Positions 8,315 to 17,337 are shown, counted from the stretch's first letter. The stretch is 64,000 bases of DNA from Alkalibacillus filiformis (GCF_030814115.1 NZ_JAUSUP010000003.1:1-64000); one strand, 5' to 3'. Made by a program: numbers and translations. Notes: a model not told the origin generated them from the letters alone.

Positions 8315-8482
8315 TCATTCCTGCCTCCTGATCATTTTAATCCTAAATTTCAACCTTGAATTTTCGGGGGAGTAAAAAAAGTGTTCATCTAAACCAACCC
8401 CATTGAAGGTTAAAGTATTTTCTATATTATAATTTCCTTCCTGTTCCTTTCTAATTAATTCACTAATTATTTCTATTTTCAC
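8315..8482 (-). CDS. Short ORF or gene fragment (55 aa), unknown
   Basis: In the otherwise empty stretch 8268-8571 the minus strand has a protein-like frame. It runs from a GTG at 8482 (KIEIISELIRKEQEGNYNIE...) through FNGVGLDEHFFYSPENSRLKF to TGA at 8315-8317. Composition is coherent, but the only candidate ribosome site (CGGAG) abuts the GTG and two stops lie just upstream. It may therefore be the 3' remnant of a larger gene. No family recognised. Confidence 0.35.
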   Translation of the reverse strand: MKIEIISELIRKEQEGNYNIENTLTFNGVGLDEHFFYSPENSRLKFRIKMIRRQE

Positions 8483-8571
8483 TCCGACAAATCAAAATCA
8501 TTCTACATATAATAGGTACAAAATGGTTAAACTGAAGATTAGACTCAGTGATTATTAAGGAGTGAAGAGAA

Positions 8572-9585
8572 ATGGATTCTTCTCAAAACAATAACATTAA
8601 ATTAACATCAGGAGAAATTACAAATTTATGGACTGTGTATATGGATGATAGCGCTTCTATTTGCCATTTAAAATATTACCTAAATACAGTAGAAGACACG
8701 GAAGTTAAATCTGTTATTCAATATGCATTAGACATTTCACAATTACATGTAGACACAATAAGCGAGATATTTACTCAAGAAGGTTATCCTGTTCCTCATG
8801 GCTTTAAATTACATGAAGATGTTGATGTGAATGCGCGAAAATTGTTTTCTGACACTTACTGTTTAAATTTGCTTAATAATATGGGAAAGATTGGTTTGAA
8901 TGCATATAGCGCAGCTCTAGCTGTAGCGGTAAGAGAAGATGTTTATAGCTTTTTTAGTCAGTGTTTAAGGGAATCAGATAATCTTGTCAAACAAACTAAT
9001 GATCTGTTATTGGCAAAAGGGCTGTATATCAGATCACCATATCTTCCAAAGCCTGAATCGTACGATTTTGTAAAACGGAAAAGTTTTTTGGCAGGCTTTT
9101 TGGGGGAAAAAAGACCTTTAACAGGTACTGAAATCACCAATTTATATGCCAACTATCAAAGAAATGCAATAGGAAGTACAACAATGATAGGGTATAGTCA
9201 AGTTGCACAGAATGATGATGTGGTAAATTTTCTATTAAGAGGAAAGGAAATGGCTCAAAAGCATTGTGAAATATTTGGTTCATATTTAAAAGATAACGAT
9301 TTACCTAGTCCTATGTCTTTGGATACTGAGGTAAATGATTCTACTGAGTACACTTTTTCTGATAGAAAAATGATGTTTTATGTAACCAGTTTGACTGCAC
9401 TTAGCGTAGGGTACTACGGGGCAAGTATGTCGATGAGTCCAAGAAGGGATATTGGCGTTATGTATAGCAGATTAGTTTCAGAAATATTAAAATACGCTGA
9501 TGATGGGGCTAAAATCATGATTAAACATGGGTGGATGGAAGAACCACCACGGGCATTAGACCGTGATGAACTAGCAAAAAAGTGA
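8572..9585 (+). CDS. DUF3231 family protein (two-repeat), paralogue 1
   Basis: A 337-aa protein made of two tandem DUF3231 units, each a four-helix bundle of ferritin/coat-protein type: residues ~8-165 and ~180-325. Repeats begin LTSGEITNLWTVYMDD and LTGTEITNLYANYQRN. The family is widespread in spore-forming Bacillaceae; its function is unknown and spore-coat or stress roles are only suggested. RBS AAGGAG lies 9 bases before the ATG. A second copy at 44823-45827 is colinear and shares blocks such as SPYLPKPESYDFVKRKSFL versus PPYLPIPKKPDFVKKQSFL. The gene is monocistronic. Confidence 0.85.
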   Translation: MDSSQNNNIKLTSGEITNLWTVYMDDSASICHLKYYLNTVEDTEVKSVIQYALDISQLHVDTISEIFTQEGYPVPHGFKLHEDVDVNARKLFSDTYCLNLLNNMGKIGLNAYSAALAVAVREDVYSFFSQCLRESDNLVKQTNDLLLAKGLYIRSPYLPKPESYDFVKRKSFLAGFLGEKRPLTGTEITNLYANYQRNAIGSTTMIGYSQVAQNDDVVNFLLRGKEMAQKHCEIFGSYLKDNDLPSPMSLDTEVNDSTEYTFSDRKMMFYVTSLTALSVGYYGASMSMSPRRDIGVMYSRLVSEILKYADDGAKIMIKHGWMEEPPRALDRDELAKK

Positions 9586-9629
9586 TTTAGCCCTGGATAA
9601 AAGAAAAGTTTTGAAGTAATTCTCATAAG

Positions 9630-9683
9630 CTAAGCTTTTAACATATCGGCTTGAAACTGACTAGATGAAAGCTCGGTCGCTGT
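9630..9683 (-). pseudogene. C-terminal scrap of an AraC/AdaA-type regulator
   Basis: On the minus strand the frame TATELSSSQFQADMLKA-stop aligns with the tail RRTGLSPSQFQAQYFKD of the adaA gene that starts just downstream on the same strand. At the DNA level CTTGAAACTGACTAG and GAAAGC are shared with 9769-9793. Nothing of the rest of a gene remains. A partial tandem duplication of the adaA 3' end, or a decayed paralogue, are the two explanations. Confidence 0.65.
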
Positions 9684-9732
9684 TTAATTGACTGGGAAGG
9701 ATTATATTTTTTTACACAGAAGCGAAATCGGT

Positions 9733-10326
9733 TTAATCCTCATTAGCCGAGTCTTTAAAATACTGAGCTTGAAACTGACTAGGTGAAAGCCCAGTCCTCC
9801 GTTTAAAGGCATGATAAAAACTGGACATACTTTGAAAACCAACTTTAAAACTAATTTCTGTACTATTTAAATTAGTCGTTAAAAGTAGTTCCTTTGCTTT
9901 GCTAACCCTGATCTGTTCCAAATACATACGAGGAGTATTTCCTGTTCTATTTTTGAAGAGCCGGTTTAAATGATAAGGGCTGACTCCTACCATGGATGCT
10001 AATTCATCTAATAGAATTTTTTGACCATACTTTTCTTCGATGATCTGCTTTATATCTTCTATAACTTTTTCAAGAGGGTCAAAAGTTTTTATCGATTTCA
10101 AGTCAGGTCGACATCTCTTACATGGACGATATCCCGCTTTATGAGCATTAGTGGCATTTGAAAAGAAAGATACATTCTCACGATTGGGGACCCTAGATTT
10201 ACAAGAAGGTCGACAAAAAATGCCCGTTGTCTTGACTGCATAAAAAAATAATCCATCATATGCAGAATTACATGAAATTGTCGCTTCCCACATAATATTT
10301 TGAGACAGATTATTGTGATTCCTCAT
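9733..10326 (-). CDS. adaA: Ada-type methylphosphotriester-DNA methyltransferase / AraC regulator
   Basis: This is a sensor of methylated DNA backbone: a zinc-bound Cys accepts a methyl group from phosphotriesters, turning the protein into an activator of alkylation-repair genes. The zinc site is complete, Cys38, Cys42, Cys69, Cys72 (IFCRPSC...RPCKRC), the same numbering as E. coli Ada. Residues ~90-190 are an AraC-type double helix-turn-helix (LDELASMVGVSPYHLNRLF, TEISFKVGFQSMSSFYHAFKRR). No methyltransferase PCHR domain is attached, so it is the AdaA arrangement; an Ogt gene lies far away at 52027. It starts 6 bases after the APC permease stop and is probably co-transcribed with it. Confidence 0.93.
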   Translation of the reverse strand: MRNHNNLSQNIMWEATISCNSAYDGLFFYAVKTTGIFCRPSCKSRVPNRENVSFFSNATNAHKAGYRPCKRCRPDLKSIKTFDPLEKVIEDIKQIIEEKYGQKILLDELASMVGVSPYHLNRLFKNRTGNTPRMYLEQIRVSKAKELLLTTNLNSTEISFKVGFQSMSSFYHAFKRRTGLSPSQFQAQYFKDSANED

Positions 10327-10332
10327 GACTTT

Positions 10333-11595
10333 TTAAACCTCCTTTGTAAGAAAAAGCTTCCTCTCAAAAACCATATAAATTGCATATAACGATGCCACAA
10401 TCAATGGAACAACAATATATAACTTAAAAAAAGGAAGCACGAGTGAACACAAAATGAAGGACGTAAGTGATGTCCACCAAGCCATTGTGTTCTTCTTAAA
10501 CAATTTTATGCCTGCTGCCATTGAAAGAAGGTAAACTATAATCCCTAATGAAGTCGGTATAAATAAAATGTCATCGAATGCTAGTGACAAAGCCTTCGTT
10601 ACCAAAACACCTGCTATTGAGAAACAAATAACAAACAATACCATCAGTCTCGGAATTTGAGTAGTTGTATGTAGTCTTGAAAACAATTTCGGAAAAGCAC
10701 CATCCCTACTTAGTGAATATCCTAATTGAGTGAGACTGGCGATAAATGCGTTTGCTGTTCCTGTACAAATAATTAATGCTAAAACAGCTGTGACGACTTT
10801 AGCCCCCATGCCTAGTGTATCTCCCATTATAACACCAATAGGAGATAGATTGCTTTCTTGACTGCCATATGTAGCCGTTCCAATAGTAACAAAGCTTAAC
10901 GCCAAAAATAAAAATCCTATAACAACTACACTAACAACCGCCCCTTTGATAATATCCTTTTCTGGCTTTTTAAATTGCAAAGCTAAATTACAGATCGCCT
11001 CCCAACCGAAAAAAGACCAAAAGATAATCGTGACTGCTGTTCCGAGAGAAAACCATCCATTTGGAACAAAGGGTGTGAAATTATCCCACTGTATTCTCGG
11101 AAGTGACACAATTATAGTTAATACTAGGAGAATCAGTAGTAAAGTACTTAAAATTAATGCAACTTTACCACTTACTTTAACCCCGTGATAATTGAAAAGA
11201 CCTGCACTTACCAATATAAAGACAGCAATGATCACTGTCTCAAAATGTGAGAATGCAAATGCCTGGCTGACGTAAAAAGCGCCGGTTAAGGATACAATTG
11301 TTTGACCGACTGCGGCTGTAACGAAATAAAACCACCCAACGATATTGCCAAGGTGATATCCGAAAGAACGTCTAACAAAGGTTGCTGTTCCACCAGCATC
11401 AGGGTATTCTCGTGCCAAACTAGCAAAGGAATAAGCAAGCGGAAAACTAATTAATATAACGATCAGCCAAGATACAATTGATGCAGGTCCTGCAATTGAG
11501 GCGGTTGCCCCCGATAGAAAAAGGACACCTGAGCCTAGAATAGCTGCAATGTATAAAGCAATTCCTTGAAATAATCCTATAGATTTATTGTTCAT
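10333..11595 (-). CDS. APC-superfamily amino acid permease (YjeH-like)
   Basis: An integral membrane transporter of 420 aa with about 12 helices. The N-terminal signature IGLFQGIALYIAAILGSGVLFLSG contains the unwound helix-1 motif G-S-G of the APC fold, and AREYPDAGGTATFVRRSFG follows helix 2. Substrate is probably an amino acid; the short length and sequence style resemble the YjeH group of amino acid exporters, which is a guess. It is the first gene of a two-gene unit with adaA. The leader can fold so that the Shine-Dalgarno AAAGGTG is paired (TCTCACAC at 11642-11635 with GTGTGAGA at 11605-11598), suggesting translational control. Confidence 0.85.
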   Translation of the reverse strand: MNNKSIGLFQGIALYIAAILGSGVLFLSGATASIAGPASIVSWLIVILISFPLAYSFASLAREYPDAGGTATFVRRSFGYHLGNIVGWFYFVTAAVGQTIVSLTGAFYVSQAFAFSHFETVIIAVFILVSAGLFNYHGVKVSGKVALILSTLLLILLVLTIIVSLPRIQWDNFTPFVPNGWFSLGTAVTIIFWSFFGWEAICNLALQFKKPEKDIIKGAVVSVVVIGFLFLALSFVTIGTATYGSQESNLSPIGVIMGDTLGMGAKVVTAVLALIICTGTANAFIASLTQLGYSLSRDGAFPKLFSRLHTTTQIPRLMVLFVICFSIAGVLVTKALSLAFDDILFIPTSLGIIVYLLSMAAGIKLFKKNTMAWWTSLTSFILCSLVLPFFKLYIVVPLIVASLYAIYMVFERKLFLTKEV

Positions 11596-11924
11596 AGTCT
11601 CACACCTTTCGTAGCATTCAGTGTACTAGTAAAAGTGTGAGAAATTCTTCTCGTTTTTTGCGGTTTAATTCTAATTAATAGATTAAGTGAACTATAATAA
11701 TGGGCTTTATTACAAATCTTACCCAACAGTTGAAGAAACAGCATCATTATTCAGTGAATCATAAAAATAGATAGTCTGTCGTTTGTCTCTGCTTCGTTTA
11801 TATAAGACATTGCACTTGGTCTAAAAATCTTGATGATTAAAAATTTTGAAAAAATGTATAGTGATTTATCTGTTTATCTTCTATAATCGTAAAATGAAAC
11901 AACATAAAACTTGGAGGGAATAAT
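11596..11924. promoter_or_regulatory. Divergent intergenic region between permease and PLD-fold genes
   Basis: 329 bases without a gene. Near the permease an inverted repeat, TCTCACAC (11598-11605) and GTGTGAGA (11635-11642), brackets 29 bases and includes the permease Shine-Dalgarno. The far end has AT-rich promoter-like sequence (TATAAT at 11882) and GGAGG at 11913 for the PLD-fold gene. I see no ORF, riboswitch or other repeat. Confidence 0.5.
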
Positions 11925-14201
11925 TTGGTGCAAAAAAAATCTATATTAATGTCGATGTTATTAGTTCTAGCAGTTACCTTATCATTTCTAACTCACTTTG
12001 ATGGTGGTAACAATGCAAAGGCAGATGCAAATTCTGTAATCATATCTGAAGTGTATTATGATACACAAGTATCTTATGAACCAGATGAATATGTTGCAAT
12101 CCATAACCCATTAAGTGAAGCGGTTGACCTATCTGGCTGGCAAATTGGAGAGATAGGCACAAAAGCTGTTTTCCCTGATGGAACGTTGATTGAAAGTGGT
12201 GAAACGCTGTATATCGTACGTGAAGCTAATGTTGCATTGGAACAAAACATATTAAATGGTATAGCGCCTGACTTTGAGTACTCGGATAATACAGTTGATG
12301 AGGTTCCAAACATGGAAGGGGATGCACCTCGTTTTGCAAACAATGGTGATGAAGTATTGCTTCGAGATCCTGACCACAACTTAGTCGACATAGTTATTTA
12401 TGGTGAGTCTGATTATGATGGTGATGGTTGGACAGGCGATTCGATTCCAACTGGAAGCTCTGGTGATGTCTTAGTCCGAAATACAAATGAAAAAACCGGT
12501 GTACTGGTTGATACAGACACATATAATGATTGGGTTAGCTTAAAGGGTAATCCATTAGCTGAATCTGATGAGTTACGTACGTATAAACAAGCTCAATCTC
12601 GATTTGATTTAGAACGTTTTGAATTTACAGGAAGTGTTACGGCTTATACATCTCCTGATAGTAGTTATGAAGTGTTATCGACTCTTATTGATAGTGCAAT
12701 GGTATCAATCGATTTGAGTGTATATCAAATGCATAGTCCTTATTTAACTGAACATTTAGTAGATGCGTTAGAACGTGGGGTAGAAGTTCGTGCTCATTTT
12801 GATGGTGGTCCTGTAGGTGGCTTAACAGATGAAACACGTTGGGTTTCACAACAACTGTACGAAGCGGGTGGACAAGTTCGTTATATAACATTGGACCGAG
12901 ATGAAGATCGACATAAAAGATATCGCTGGGATCATTCTAAATACGCAATCATTGATGAAGAAAAGTTGCTTGTTCAAAGTGAAAATTGGAAAAGAACAGG
13001 TGTACCAGTTGATAATTCAGCAGGGAACAGAGGGTATGGTGTTGTTATTGAAAATGAGGATGTGGCTCAATATTATTTAGATGTATTTGAAACGGATTGG
13101 GATGACCGTTTCCCTGATGTTGTTGCTCATTCACCTAATCATGATGTATACGGAAACCCGCCAGAAGATTTTGATCCTGATTATAGTATTCCAACAGGAA
13201 ACTATGAAGCTCAATTTGAAAGTAAAACGATTGATGGTGATTTTGTCGTAACGCCAGTGATTGCACCTGACACAAGTTTTCTAATTGAAGATTCAATCTT
13301 AGGTATGATTAATAGTGCAAGTGACTATGTATATGTTGACCAAATGTATTCACATGCTCATTGGGGAGCTCAGGATGATGGACCGGAAACGCATCCTAAT
13401 ATTTATATGGAAGAAGTGATTGATGCAGGACGTAACGGTGCAACCGTTCGTTTTCTACTCGGTGATTCTTGGTTAGATCCTGATAATTCACGTGATAATA
13501 CGAATACGATTTCATACTTAAATGATATATCTGACGATGAAAATCTAGATTTAGAAGCTAAACTAGTTGATTCTTCATCAATTGGAATTGACAAGACACA
13601 TAATAAAGCAGTCGTAGCAGATGATCAAGTGTTGATTTCTAGTATTAATTGGTCTAAAAATAGTGGAAAAAACAACCGCGAAGCAGCCGTTATTATCGAG
13701 AATGAAGAGGTAGCTAATTTTTATAAAGAAGTCTTTGAGCATGACTGGGTTGGTGGTAATCCAAGCTTCGTTTATGAGGATTTTGAAGATGGATGGAAAA
13801 GTTCATACTCTGCTGGAGATGTTGAACTGCAATCAGGCTCTTGGCATTTTGATAATGCGTTAACAGGCTCGCATAGTAGTGATAAAAAGATAGGAGATCG
13901 TTCAGCACGTATTCGCTCTAATGGCTCCATATCTATGAATTATGATGCGCCAGAAGCACAATATATTTCGTTTTATCATGCTAATTTTGGTTCAGATACT
14001 GAAGGTGAAATTACAGTCTATAAATCTACTGATGAAGGAAATAGTTGGATTGAATTAAGTGAGACATTTAAGAGTCAATATGATTTAGAGAGAGTGATTT
14101 TGACAGTTGATGAGCCGAATGATGTTCGGTTTAAAATAGAAGTAACAGGCCCATCAGGTGAACGAATTAACATTGATGACTTTGAAATTATGGGTTATTA
14201 A
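11925..14201 (+). CDS. Secreted lamin-tail / phospholipase D-fold protein
   Basis: A 758-aa exported protein. Residues 1-~35 are a signal peptide (SMLLVLAVTLSFLTHF...AKADA). Residues ~36-160 form a lamin-tail domain (VIISEVYYD...YVAIHNP...LSGWQIGE). Two PLD half-sites follow with complete HKD motifs: His337-SK-x4-Asp (HSKYAIID) and His559-NK-x4-Asp (HNKAVVAD), each followed by the S.NW motif. A C-terminal ~120-residue beta-rich domain ends in the family-style INIDDFEI. It is probably a phosphodiesterase, nuclease or phospholipase at the cell surface; the substrate cannot be told. The start is TTG (11925) or the adjacent GTG, with GGAGGG upstream. It is monocistronic with its own terminator. 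Confidence 0.87.
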   Translation: MVQKKSILMSMLLVLAVTLSFLTHFDGGNNAKADANSVIISEVYYDTQVSYEPDEYVAIHNPLSEAVDLSGWQIGEIGTKAVFPDGTLIESGETLYIVREANVALEQNILNGIAPDFEYSDNTVDEVPNMEGDAPRFANNGDEVLLRDPDHNLVDIVIYGESDYDGDGWTGDSIPTGSSGDVLVRNTNEKTGVLVDTDTYNDWVSLKGNPLAESDELRTYKQAQSRFDLERFEFTGSVTAYTSPDSSYEVLSTLIDSAMVSIDLSVYQMHSPYLTEHLVDALERGVEVRAHFDGGPVGGLTDETRWVSQQLYEAGGQVRYITLDRDEDRHKRYRWDHSKYAIIDEEKLLVQSENWKRTGVPVDNSAGNRGYGVVIENEDVAQYYLDVFETDWDDRFPDVVAHSPNHDVYGNPPEDFDPDYSIPTGNYEAQFESKTIDGDFVVTPVIAPDTSFLIEDSILGMINSASDYVYVDQMYSHAHWGAQDDGPETHPNIYMEEVIDAGRNGATVRFLLGDSWLDPDNSRDNTNTISYLNDISDDENLDLEAKLVDSSSIGIDKTHNKAVVADDQVLISSINWSKNSGKNNREAAVIIENEEVANFYKEVFEHDWVGGNPSFVYEDFEDGWKSSYSAGDVELQSGSWHFDNALTGSHSSDKKIGDRSARIRSNGSISMNYDAPEAQYISFYHANFGSDTEGEITVYKSTDEGNSWIELSETFKSQYDLERVILTVDEPNDVRFKIEVTGPSGERINIDDFEIMGY

Positions 14202-14223
14202 TTAAATGACAACATAAATATTA

Positions 14224-14257
14224 AACAGAGCTTCCTTATACGGAAGTTCTGTTTTTT
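14224..14257 (+). terminator. Terminator of the PLD-fold gene
   Basis: Stem AACAGAGCTTCC (14224-14235) / GGAAGTTCTGTT (14242-14253), then TTTT. Confidence 0.88.
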
Positions 14258-14299
14258 GTATTCTGTTAACCGTAAGCTATTTTTCATACTAATTAGCCA

Positions 14300-15172
14300 T
14301 CACTCAAATAGCCCGATAAACCTTCTAGCACTCTTAGTTAAGTAGCGGTCTTTTAACCAAATTAATGCTGACTCTGAGTATATATTTTCATCAGCAATGA
14401 TCAGTATCTTCACGCCATCTAAGTTTTTATGTTGGAAAGTCGACTCAGGGATGATGGTTCCCCCTATACCTGACCTCACTAAATCTATGATCATATCGAC
14501 ATCTGGGCAATCTAGTATGATTTTAGGCGTGAGGTCGTGTTTTTTAAATTTCTCCAAAATCACTTCATATTGTCCAACCCCACTAATACGATGTAATAAC
14601 ATAAGAGGTAAGTTTGATAGTTCTTCCATAGTAATCGACTCTGAATTGGGCACTTCCCACTCTTCTGGTAAAACGGCGACGTAATTCTCTTCTCGTAATG
14701 GTCGTGATTCGAAAGGTTGTAAGTCTAATGGGAGGCGAATAATGGCAAAATCCAACTCGTGGTTCAGAAGGTGTTCAGCAAGAGCGTATGAATCGCCTTC
14801 TTTTAAACGAAATGTAACGTTTGGGTATTGTGTTCTGAACTGTTTCAGTCGTTCAGGCATGTATGAAAAGCACGTTTTCACACAGCCAACAGCTAGTTGT
14901 CCGCGATCACCTTCTTCAATATCTTTTACTTCCGTCACCGTCTCATCAATTTGTGAAAAGAGTAATTCAACCTTTTTATATAAAACTTCTCCAGCTTCTG
15001 TTAGTACGAGTTTTCTAGATTGACGGTCAAATAGGGTAACACCAAGTTCGGTTTCTAAGTCTTTGAGGCTTTTACTGAGGGGAGGTTGTTGCATGTGTAG
15101 TTTTTTCGCTGCTTTCGTAATTTGACCTTCCGTTGCGATCGTATGGAAATACTTCAATCGTTTAAAGTCCAT
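14300..15172 (-). CDS. LysR-type transcriptional regulator (probable hpa cluster regulator)
   Basis: A 290-aa LysR protein. The N-terminal winged helix-turn-helix is intact (FHTIATEGQITKAAKKLHMQQPPLSKSLKDLETELG), followed by an effector-binding domain from ~90 to 290 of the periplasmic-binding-protein fold. It is divergently transcribed from hpaB with 150 bases between starts, the standard place for a LysR activator of an adjacent catabolic operon. An aromatic inducer such as 4-hydroxyphenylacetate is therefore inferred. In E. coli the role is filled by HpaA (AraC) and HpaR (MarR), so this is a different regulator type. Confidence 0.9.
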   Translation of the reverse strand: MDFKRLKYFHTIATEGQITKAAKKLHMQQPPLSKSLKDLETELGVTLFDRQSRKLVLTEAGEVLYKKVELLFSQIDETVTEVKDIEEGDRGQLAVGCVKTCFSYMPERLKQFRTQYPNVTFRLKEGDSYALAEHLLNHELDFAIIRLPLDLQPFESRPLREENYVAVLPEEWEVPNSESITMEELSNLPLMLLHRISGVGQYEVILEKFKKHDLTPKIILDCPDVDMIIDLVRSGIGGTIIPESTFQHKNLDGVKILIIADENIYSESALIWLKDRYLTKSARRFIGLFE

Positions 15173-15204
15173 TTGTTAATTCAACTCCCATACATTTTTT
15201 ATAT

Positions 15205-15256
15205 GGTCTTATAACAAAACTTATATTTTTAATATACCAAAATTAGTGCTAATATT
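15205..15256. promoter_or_regulatory. Candidate LysR operator region between lysR-type gene and hpaB
   Basis: The 150-base divergent region contains a palindrome ATTAGTGCTAAT (15242-15253) and a dyad TATATTTTTAATATA (15222-15236). Either could serve as the T-N11-A operator of LysR proteins. No promoter hexamers are convincing. Position supports the call more than sequence does. Confidence 0.35.
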
Positions 15257-15322
15257 CAAAATATAAAGAAAAAAGCGTGATGCGTATGGAAATACATACA
15301 AAAATGAGGAGGTTTTATTAAA

Positions 15323-16810
15323 ATGCCAGCAAAAACAGGTGCAGAGTATATTGAACGTCTCAAAAAAGCTAACAACAACGTTTACATTGGGGGTGAACGT
15401 GTTGATGATGTGACAGAACACCCTGCGTTTAAAAACGTTATCCAATCGATGGCTAAGCTTTATGACATGCAGTATGAGAAGCCGGAAAAAATGTTGTATG
15501 ACTCACCGACAACGGGTGATAAAGTCGGTAAAACATTTATGATGCCGAAGACGATTGATCAGTTAATAGAACGCCGTGAAGCGATTATGGAATGGCAAAG
15601 CTTTACGAAAGGTGTTATGGGACGCTCGCCAGATTACTTAAACGCAGAAGTTATGACGATGGAAGCGGCTTACGATTTCTACGGTCAAGACAATCCACTG
15701 TTTGCCGAAAACGCTCGTAAGTATGCAGAGTATGCTAGAGAAAATGATATTAGTTTAACCCACACTTTAATCCACCCACAAGTTAACCGCGCCAAGATCC
15801 AAGCAGAACAAAAAGATGCAAACGTAGCCTTACATGTCGTTGAGAAAAATGATGATGGTGTCGTCGTAGATGGTGTTCGTTTATTAGCGACACAAGGCGG
15901 AATTACGGATGAAATTATGGTATTTCCGTCCACTGTTAAGAAAGCAGGGGAGAAGGATGACCCATATTCATTAGCATTTGCCATCCCGAATAACACCCCA
16001 GGACTTCGCTACCTTAGCCGTGAATCATTTGATTATGGTATGAACAGTTATGATCATCCTTTAGGTTCTAAATTTGAAGAAGGTGATACGATTGTAGCCT
16101 TTGATCACGTATTAGTGCCGTGGGATCGAATCTTTATTTTAGAGAATTCGACCATTTGTAATCAAGCTTTTGCGGAGACGAATGCGGTTGTTCATATGAC
16201 GCACCAAGTTGTCGCAAAAGACATTGCCAAGACTGAGTTTTTATTAGGTGTCGTTTTAACGTTAATGGATTCGATCGGAATTGACGGTTTCCAGCATGTT
16301 AAGGACAAAGGAACTGAAGTCATGTTGACGTTAGAAAATATGAAGTCTCACTTATTCCGTGCAGAACATAATGCGAAGTTAGATAAATGGGGCATGATGA
16401 CGCCAGACTTTGAAGCGCTTAATGCAGCTAGAAACTGGTATCCAAGAGTGTATCCACGTTTAGCCGAGATTTTAAGAATTTTAGGTGCATCAGGCATGAT
16501 GGGCATTCCATCTTATGACGATTTTGCTTCTGATGAGATTGGTCCTATTTTGCATCGTGCTATGCAAGGGAAAAATGTTGAAGGTTTTGAACGTGTGCAA
16601 ATTTTCCGTTTAGCTTGGGATTTAACGATGAGTGCATTCGGTAGTCGCCAAACGCACTATGAGTATTACTTCTTCGGTGACCCGATCAAAATGGGAATGG
16701 CTTACTTTGATCAGTACGATAAAGAAAAATATAAAGACGTTGTAAAAGATTTCTTAAAACAAGAGAATATTTCAAAGCCAAGTGCTATTAATAGTGGGAT
16801 GAACGTATAA
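15323..16810 (+). CDS. hpaB: 4-Hydroxyphenylacetate 3-monooxygenase, oxygenase component
   Basis: It uses FADH2 supplied by HpaC and O2 to hydroxylate 4-hydroxyphenylacetate to 3,4-dihydroxyphenylacetate (homoprotocatechuate) in the cytosol, the entry step of the pathway. The 495-aa protein belongs to the HpaB/acyl-CoA-dehydrogenase-fold family. It opens with the family style TGAEYIERLKKANNNVYIGGERVDDVTEHPAF and has conserved blocks THTLIHPQVNR and GRSPDYLNA. AGGAGG lies 9 bases before the ATG. It is first in the cluster, 24 bases ahead of hpaC, and divergent from the LysR gene. Confidence 0.93.
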   Translation: MPAKTGAEYIERLKKANNNVYIGGERVDDVTEHPAFKNVIQSMAKLYDMQYEKPEKMLYDSPTTGDKVGKTFMMPKTIDQLIERREAIMEWQSFTKGVMGRSPDYLNAEVMTMEAAYDFYGQDNPLFAENARKYAEYARENDISLTHTLIHPQVNRAKIQAEQKDANVALHVVEKNDDGVVVDGVRLLATQGGITDEIMVFPSTVKKAGEKDDPYSLAFAIPNNTPGLRYLSRESFDYGMNSYDHPLGSKFEEGDTIVAFDHVLVPWDRIFILENSTICNQAFAETNAVVHMTHQVVAKDIAKTEFLLGVVLTLMDSIGIDGFQHVKDKGTEVMLTLENMKSHLFRAEHNAKLDKWGMMTPDFEALNAARNWYPRVYPRLAEILRILGASGMMGIPSYDDFASDEIGPILHRAMQGKNVEGFERVQIFRLAWDLTMSAFGSRQTHYEYYFFGDPIKMGMAYFDQYDKEKYKDVVKDFLKQENISKPSAINSGMNV

Positions 16811-16834
16811 CTTTAATGAGTCAGGAGGGGAAAT

Positions 16835-17299
16835 ATGGACAGTCGAACTTTCCGAGATGCGATGGGGCGATTTGCTACAGGGGTTACGGTAGTAACAACA
16901 CAAGTTGATGACGAAACACATGGTATGACGGCCAATGCTTTTATGTCAGTATCTTTAGACCCTAAGTTAGTGACGATCTCCATTGATCATAACGCTAAAA
17001 TGTATAGCCGTATTAAACAATCACAACAGTTTGCAGTAAGCATTTTATCTGATGAGCAAATGGATGTGTCGATGCATTTTGCTGGGCAAAAAGACAATCC
17101 AGCAGCCGTTCAATTTGATTTTGTTAGTGGAATACCGGTTATTCGTGATGCGCTAACTGCTGTCGTGTGTAACGTGATCGAATCTTATGAAGTTGGCGAT
17201 CATACGTTGTTTATTGGGGAAGTGCTTGAGATTAAACTAACTGACGGCAATCCACTTGCCTTTTTCGGCGGTAAGTATGGGAGTTATCAACCGGTATAA
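16835..17299 (+). CDS. hpaC: 4-Hydroxyphenylacetate 3-monooxygenase, flavin reductase component
   Basis: A 154-aa NAD(P)H:flavin oxidoreductase that provides reduced flavin to HpaB. The split-barrel flavin-reductase fold is indicated by FRDAMGRFATGVTVVTT near the start, GMTANAFMSVSLDPKLVTISID (flavin-binding loop), and a final FFGGKYGSY. Length is normal. It follows hpaB by 24 bases with AGGAGGG before the ATG. A terminator hairpin directly follows, so hpaBC forms a first transcription unit of the cluster. Confidence 0.92.
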   Translation: MDSRTFRDAMGRFATGVTVVTTQVDDETHGMTANAFMSVSLDPKLVTISIDHNAKMYSRIKQSQQFAVSILSDEQMDVSMHFAGQKDNPAAVQFDFVSGIPVIRDALTAVVCNVIESYEVGDHTLFIGEVLEIKLTDGNPLAFFGGKYGSYQPV

Positions 17300-17304
17300 G
17301 TCGT

Positions 17305-17332
17305 GAGGTGTTGTCATTAAACACCTCTTTTT
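17305..17332 (+). terminator. Internal terminator after hpaBC
   Basis: Stem GAGGTGTT (17305-17312) / AACACCTC (17320-17327) and TTTTT. It separates hpaBC from the downstream hpa genes. Confidence 0.85.
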
Positions 17333-17337
17333 GAAGT

